Of a DNA stretch of 37,455 nucleotides, positions 33,007 to 37,455 are shown piece after piece (the first letter of the stretch is position 1; the number at the start of each line of letters is the position of its first letter). Location: contig JAEINO010000037.1 of NCBI GenBank assembly GCA_016342345.1, positions 1 through 37,455 on the forward strand, written 5' to 3'. The translations under genes were made by a program, and so were the position numbers. A model generated the notes under the pieces. The model worked only from the letters and a program-made list of their open reading frames with translations, was not told where the DNA came from and ran no database searches. The DNA is from Pseudodesulfovibrio sp. (lineage in GTDB: Bacteria > Desulfobacterota > Desulfovibrionia > Desulfovibrionales > Desulfovibrionaceae).

Positions 33007-35715
33007 TCAGGGAATAACAAGATTACCCGGCCCATCGGGTGGTGCCCAAGAGGCTCCCCCATCGGGCATGCGAGTAACACGGTCCCATAGATGACCAGGC
33101 GGCGGCTCAATGACACAGCTCAAAACCCTGTTATCAAGGCTGTATCCGCCATGAAAGTTCACATCCGTGGCCAGCGTGCAATCCCGAACCACGTTATTGG
33201 TCGCACCCCACTGAAAAGCAAGATGGCGTACATTCCGCACCTCGGACTCTGCCAACTCACATTCATGACTCCGGGCAAAACGAACATAGCCATTGCCACC
33301 CTTGCCCTTGTTCCAGGCATCGGCAATCAGCAACCTCCGCGCCCTGATACGGCGGCTGTTCTCAAACACCAGCGGATGCCGTCCCGCACCGACGATTTCC
33401 ACGTCCTCCACGAGACAATCCGTTGCCCAATCAAAGCGGATTCCATCAACCGAATAGTCCGGGGCACTGTTCTCATAGACGCCCTGAGTTTCTGAAAGGG
33501 AACGATCCGGCACAACCTGAATCAGCGTAAACCCCGACAGTTCCACATCTGCCACCAACTTTGCGGCCCGAACTTCCGTACCTGCCGGGAAAGCCATGGG
33601 CAGCCCATCAGTCAGGACGACATACCCCTTGCCAAATCCCGCAACCCCGGCAACAAACTGCCGGAGCCACGGCTTTTCCCTTCGCCAATGGACATCGCCT
33701 ATGGCATCTGAAAAATCATCGCTATTGGGCGCACCGAGCCATGCATAGCGGGCCTTTCCCGGCCAGTCATCCACCGAAATGACCTTGTCTCCAGCGTTGG
33801 CACCCCCGGTCATCCTTCCAACCACCGGCCCTTTCTCTCCACCAACCATAAGAGCAGCAACACCTTGAACCGTGCCGAATCTTGATTCGAGAATGGTCCT
33901 GCCTTTCCCTGCACCTCGCAGGGAGATGTTGTCACGATTCACCAGCAGCGGCGCATCAAGTACGACCCGGCCTTCGGGCAGTGTTATTTCCAAACACTCC
34001 CCCTCGCCCAGTGATTCGATTGCGGAGTTGATGCCGGCAGCCCCGTCCTCAATTTCCCCGGCAGCGGTTCCGCATCCTTCAATTTCAACTTTCCAGACAA
34101 CCTGAGACGTCAATTCCCCATGCTTCCATCGGGTTTTGTAATAGGCATATTCCGAAGCCCCGGGCAGGACAAATGCACCGGATACCACGCCACAAAGTAT
34201 AACCAGCAAGGACAGACTGAGCGTCACCAATCCTGTACGGACGACCACCCGGACAGGACCGAAACCAACATCATCATCTCCGGTTTCCTGCATTTCCTCA
34301 CCGGATTTTTGCCACGTCTGAGTGGACAGGCTGTACATGCTGTAGATCTTGACCACAGCTCCCACCCACTGATTATAGAGAACGAGCGGGATGTGCAGCA
34401 TATGCAAAGGCATACCTTCAAGAACATAGACCCACATCATGGTTAACCTAGTGAGAATGACCCATGCGGCATAAAAAGCCAGGTAAAACCATGAATCAAA
34501 GATGCTGAGCAAGATGATGGAGACAGGCCCGACCAGGGGTGTAAACGATGAAAATCGCTGATCCAGCACGCACCACCAGATAAAGAAACCCATGGGTTTC
34601 GGCCCGAGCTTAACGGCCCGCCAATTGCTCCTGAGCATGTTGCCGTACCAGCGATGCATGAGCGACAGACTCGTCCGAATGAAATTTTTCTGACGCATTT
34701 CAAGAGCCACGGCCATGGCATCCGGCACATAGAGCATCTCCATGCCTTCCTTGAGCAGATAATACCACGTTGACTTGTCATCGCCCATGAGGAAACGGAA
34801 TCGCCCGAACAGCCAATGGTCAAGATGATCGGCTTCAAGAAACCGGATAAACTCCTCGTTAACCACCAGCCTGGCCCGATAAAGGGAAAACCGACCGGTA
34901 ATGGTCAACACGCGCCTGGACAGACTGTGGGAATAAAAAACATGATTTCGCTGAGCGAACTTGACCGTATACCAGTCGCTGAAAACGCTTGTCGCATCCG
35001 GCGAAACGCCCATGTTGTCGGTAGTCAGCGCACCCAGTTCTGGATTGGCCCGAAAATATGGAAGAGTCTTTCCGAACATGCCCGGCTCGACCAGAGTGTC
35101 GCCATCCATGAAAATGACAACATCGTTGCCGGCATCGGGATGCCAGGAAACGGCATCATTGAAGTCACGGGCAATGGCACGCAAGGCATAGCCCATGGCC
35201 ACCCGCTTCCCCTCTTCCTGATGCATGAACACGGTCTCGATCTCATTGCCGCCCGGCGTGGAATTAATGACCTTGGAGATAAACTCGACTTCATCATCAC
35301 TTCCCACACTTGCATAGATGAGCACCTTGCTCGGAACCATCTGCGCTTCCCTTATCAACGCGGAAAAAACCAGCTCACTAACCTGGTGTTCCTCCTTGTA
35401 CGAAGGAACCATGATGTACAATCGCCGTGGATATTTATCCTCAAGAGACATGGCCTCGGCTCGAAGCCGGGGAAAGACCGTGGATCGATACCGCCAGTGC
35501 CTCACCACATGCAAAACCTGCCACGCGTAGCGCCAGATTCCGAACACGCTCATTGCGACAAGAGCCTGAGTCTTCAGACTCCAGGCCCGATCCGGCAATG
35601 CCCAGATAATGCCAACGACAAAGAACAGGTAGAAAGCAGTCACTGGCAGGGATTTGAGAGCAGCCTGCACAGGAGCCATTCGAGCAGGGGATTCCCTATA
35701 ATTATCGCTATTCAT
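33007..35715 (-). CDS. Alg8-like family 2 glycosyltransferase fused to a periplasmic beta-helix domain
   Basis: A 902-residue protein in one open frame. Residues 1-520 resemble Alg8, the mannuronan synthase: N-terminal helices at about 24-66, MVPSYKEEHQ near 102, DGD at 204-206, the FAQRNHVFYSHSLSRRVLT block, GDDKSTW at 311-317 and MHRWYGN at 353-359, then C-terminal helices at about 390-440 and 493-516. From about 545 a right-handed parallel beta-helix region follows (LLVNRDNISLRGAGKGRTI, then repeated strand-turn units with VDGIRFDWATDCLVEDVEIV), like pectate lyases and the epimerase AlgG. The AlgG DPHD catalytic motif is not visible, so its activity is unknown. It starts six bases after the PilZ-HlyD gene. 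Confidence 0.85.
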   Translation of the reverse strand: MNSDNYRESPARMAPVQAALKSLPVTAFYLFFVVGIIWALPDRAWSLKTQALVAMSVFGIWRYAWQVLHVVRHWRYRSTVFPRLRAEAMSLEDKYPRRLYIMVPSYKEEHQVSELVFSALIREAQMVPSKVLIYASVGSDDEVEFISKVINSTPGGNEIETVFMHQEEGKRVAMGYALRAIARDFNDAVSWHPDAGNDVVIFMDGDTLVEPGMFGKTLPYFRANPELGALTTDNMGVSPDATSVFSDWYTVKFAQRNHVFYSHSLSRRVLTITGRFSLYRARLVVNEEFIRFLEADHLDHWLFGRFRFLMGDDKSTWYYLLKEGMEMLYVPDAMAVALEMRQKNFIRTSLSLMHRWYGNMLRSNWRAVKLGPKPMGFFIWWCVLDQRFSSFTPLVGPVSIILLSIFDSWFYLAFYAAWVILTRLTMMWVYVLEGMPLHMLHIPLVLYNQWVGAVVKIYSMYSLSTQTWQKSGEEMQETGDDDVGFGPVRVVVRTGLVTLSLSLLVILCGVVSGAFVLPGASEYAYYKTRWKHGELTSQVVWKVEIEGCGTAAGEIEDGAAGINSAIESLGEGECLEITLPEGRVVLDAPLLVNRDNISLRGAGKGRTILESRFGTVQGVAALMVGGEKGPVVGRMTGGANAGDKVISVDDWPGKARYAWLGAPNSDDFSDAIGDVHWRREKPWLRQFVAGVAGFGKGYVVLTDGLPMAFPAGTEVRAAKLVADVELSGFTLIQVVPDRSLSETQGVYENSAPDYSVDGIRFDWATDCLVEDVEIVGAGRHPLVFENSRRIRARRLLIADAWNKGKGGNGYVRFARSHECELAESEVRNVRHLAFQWGATNNVVRDCTLATDVNFHGGYSLDNRVLSCVIEPPPGHLWDRVTRMPDGGASWAPPDGPGNLVIP

Positions 35716-35721
35716 GATACA

Positions 35722-37257
35722 CTAGAGCAGTGCCTTGAGTGCCCTGAGCCAGGGAGTATCAATACTCACGGTTGCCCCAATGCCCGGCGACAACCCTTTG
35801 GGCGGATTCTCCAAAAGGATTTTCACAGGCACTTCCGAAAGACTTATTTCCATATCCTGGAAAACAGAGCCTCCGGTTCCCATGGCGTGATGCCCCAACG
35901 CCTGCACCCGGCCACGACAGACCGCGTTGAGAGAAGGAATGAATACCGTTGCCTCGGCTCCGGGTGCAAACCGCTGAGCCTCCTCAAAGGTAAATCGGGC
36001 AAGGACCCAGGGGGTGGACTCGGTCGCCAGAATCACAAGCACGCTTTCTCCGGCGCGCAAATAGGTACCAGTCTCACGCTTGACCGCATAAACAATTCCA
36101 TCCGTACGGCTGAGCATGCGGGTTTTTTCCAAAGTAGCCATGGCACTTGAAAGCCGAAGTTGCGTCTGTTCAAACACTTTTTTCTGGATATTCACACGAG
36201 CTTCAAGCTCGCGAATCTCGCCACGAGTCTTGCCATCGGAAAGATATTTGCCGTCCTTTGCGCTCTTGATATTCTCTTCTGCCAGCAAAAGCTGTTCGGT
36301 AACGCCCCCTTTCTGCGATTCCAGATCCAGCACTTCCCTGCGCCGTTCATCCCACAGGGAACGGCTTATGGCACCGGTTTTGACCAGTGATTCGGCACGT
36401 TCGAACTCCTTTCTTGCCACATCGATACGCGCCTCAAGCCCCTTCAGTTGCGAACGATATCGTTCCGCATCATGCTTGGCGGCCTTGCGGTACAAGCCAA
36501 CAGACTTGGCCTCTTCCTTCAGCAGAACATACAGGAATTCCAGCTCTTCCTTGTCAATGGCGATTTGGAACTTGATATCCTCGGCCTTTCGGAGCAGATC
36601 CCGATCATCCAGGCTGAAAAGCAGATCTCCCTTCTTGACGGTCTGACCCTCTCGAACCAAAACTTCCGTGAGATACCCGGCCAATTCCGGGGCCGTATCC
36701 AGCAACCCGCCGGACACCACTCCACGCGTACTCCGTGCCTTGGAAAAATTGTTGTACAAAATAAACCCGACTACGGACAATGCAAGGAGGCCGACAACCA
36801 TATAAAGTATTGTACGGCCGAAAAAACGCCGCTTGAACTGCTTGTGTTCGCTCAAGGTGAGAGGCTTCTCAGTCTGCACCGGAGTGGTGGATGATTCGAC
36901 CCGGGCGATCAACCCATCAATATCATCGAGCTGCCCCTCTATGCTGGCCTTGATATACGTGGAAAGAAGTGCCTTGCTTCGTTCGGGAAGGGAATCAAAT
37001 GAGAATCCGGCACTGCCTTCATTCTGACGACGCAGGTGAGCCACTGCATCAAAGGACACATTCATCTGCTGCAAGGGCAGGATAAATGTAACCGGCCCAT
37101 TCCAGTCATCAGTGAGAACGCCTTCGGGAATCTCTCCCTTAAAGCCCTCCAGCGACCAGTCGAGCACACTGTACAACTGGCCTGCCACATTCACCTTGGC
37201 TGGCAACGAAATACGGTGTGATTTCCGCAAGGACTGTTCTTCCATCCTGATAGACAT
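35722..37257 (-). CDS. PilZ-HlyD membrane-fusion protein, Alg44-like
   Basis: A 511-residue protein. Residues 9-105 form a PilZ domain with both c-di-GMP-binding motifs: R-KSH-R at 11-15 and D-W-S-LE-G at 33-38. One membrane helix follows at about 148-168. The periplasmic part is HlyD/membrane-fusion-like: a lipoyl half near 180-220, a long alpha-helical hairpin at about 218-375 and a beta domain to 505. The order PilZ-TM-HlyD is that of Alg44, the c-di-GMP-dependent co-polymerase of alginate. GAGGAGG lies about six bases upstream of the ATG. It is the first gene of the pair and the glycosyltransferase follows after six bases. Confidence 0.87.
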   Translation of the reverse strand: MSIRMEEQSLRKSHRISLPAKVNVAGQLYSVLDWSLEGFKGEIPEGVLTDDWNGPVTFILPLQQMNVSFDAVAHLRRQNEGSAGFSFDSLPERSKALLSTYIKASIEGQLDDIDGLIARVESSTTPVQTEKPLTLSEHKQFKRRFFGRTILYMVVGLLALSVVGFILYNNFSKARSTRGVVSGGLLDTAPELAGYLTEVLVREGQTVKKGDLLFSLDDRDLLRKAEDIKFQIAIDKEELEFLYVLLKEEAKSVGLYRKAAKHDAERYRSQLKGLEARIDVARKEFERAESLVKTGAISRSLWDERRREVLDLESQKGGVTEQLLLAEENIKSAKDGKYLSDGKTRGEIRELEARVNIQKKVFEQTQLRLSSAMATLEKTRMLSRTDGIVYAVKRETGTYLRAGESVLVILATESTPWVLARFTFEEAQRFAPGAEATVFIPSLNAVCRGRVQALGHHAMGTGGSVFQDMEISLSEVPVKILLENPPKGLSPGIGATVSIDTPWLRALKALL

Positions 37258-37282
37258 GCCACCTCCTCAACATTTTGTGGAC

Positions 37283-37318
37283 TTTATAGCAGATTTGCGG
37301 CCCTCCCACCAGCCGCAA
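37283..37318 (-). promoter_or_regulatory. Candidate promoter and operator for the PilZ-HlyD/glycosyltransferase pair
   Basis: On the minus strand a TATAAA -10 box (37283-37288) lies about 26 bases from the start codon. Immediately upstream is a perfect inverted repeat, TTGCGGC (37295-37301) and GCCGCAA (37312-37318), ten bases apart, covering the spacer and the -35 region. No -35 consensus is visible, which suits an activator- or repressor-controlled promoter. Confidence 0.5.
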
Positions 37319-37340
37319 GCCAACAAAACATTATTCAAAC

Positions 37341-37359
37341 AAAAAAACCGCACATGCGG
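37341..37359 (-). terminator. Small terminator upstream of the PilZ-HlyD gene
   Basis: On the minus strand CCGCA-TG-TGCGG is followed by seven Ts. It would end a transcript entering from beyond the right edge, so the polysaccharide pair is probably transcribed from its own promoter. Confidence 0.6.
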
Positions 37360-37386
37360 ATTCATAAAAATCACAACATCTCCCGG

Positions 37387-37455
37387 CAGGCTGGTGAGAA
37401 GGGTTCGAGTACAAGGCGCAAGAAAAGCTCAAGGCCGACGCGTACCCCTGTACGC
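37387..37455. repeat. Palindromic intergenic repeat, cut by the window edge
   Basis: It begins CAGGCTGGTGAGAAGGGTTC and continues with ACAAGGCGCAAG and AAGGCCGACGCGTAC, ending inside the apex GCGTAC-CCCT-GTACGC. The order and spacing match the left half of the copy at 14452-14574. The right half is outside the window. Confidence 0.8.

Noticed and set aside
34816..36150. Plus-strand open frame of about 444 codons
   Set aside because: Antisense to the Alg8-like and Alg44-like genes, rich in His, Arg and Pro with no domain; both genes on the other strand have clear motifs.
37401..37425. tRNA T-loop-like GGTTCGAGT
   Set aside because: It is part of the palindromic repeat; no acceptor stem, anticodon arm or CCA-proximal pairing fits around it.

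Overview
The window looks like chromosomal DNA of a sulfate-reducing bacterium of the Desulfovibrio/Pseudodesulfovibrio type. This rests on recognised gene content and order, not on a database search. The indicators are the futalosine menaquinone pathway (mqnB with a long-chain prenyl synthase and ubiE/menG), a GlcD/GlcF-type hydroxy-acid dehydrogenase pair, a mannose-type PTS remnant (IID-HPr-EI), and an ffh-rpsP-khpA-rimM-trmD-rplS-rnhB cluster in which TrmD carries an extra C-terminal Tm1570-type domain. Most genes are on the minus strand. No rRNA, tRNA, CRISPR array, transposase or prophage is visible.

Layout. 1-4.6 kb: a minus-strand run of a small conserved gene, ubiE, a UDP-sugar dehydrogenase, mqnB, a prenyl synthase and the 5' end of a purL-like gene, interrupted by a plus-strand DUF2065 gene. 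5.1-6.3 kb: plus-strand creA and an M15 lipoprotein peptidase, ending at a bidirectional terminator shared with secA. 6.4-14.2 kb: minus-strand secA, an FeS/FAD hydroxy-acid dehydrogenase pair and a large secreted RTX subtilase. 14.4-18.3 kb: smpB, ptsI, ptsH and a PTS IID protein. 18.3-21.0 kb: yraN-rsmI-bioB-bioY. 21.1-22.2 kb: a plus-strand Gfo/Idh/MocA oxidoreductase. 22.3-28.0 kb: the ffh to rnhB translation and secretion operon, with a tandem array of palindromes between rplS and rnhB. 28.3-32.8 kb: mixed genes (potassium channel-like protein, DksA-type zinc finger protein, aminotransferase, SDR, lipoprotein, methyltransferase). 33.0-37.3 kb: a two-gene exopolysaccharide synthase locus.

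The most interesting locus is at the right end. A PilZ-HlyD protein resembling Alg44 is followed six bases later by an Alg8-like family 2 glycosyltransferase that runs, in one 902-codon frame, into a periplasmic beta-helix domain of the pectate lyase/epimerase type. Both c-di-GMP-binding motifs of PilZ are intact. I infer a compact c-di-GMP-controlled polymer synthase with a polymer-modifying domain fused to the polymerase. A -10 box and a perfect inverted repeat lie just upstream.

A second theme is a family of roughly 115-125 bp palindromic elements in intergenic DNA: one complete copy beside smpB, three in tandem beside rplS (each with a terminator hairpin), one running off the right edge, and two possible degenerate copies.
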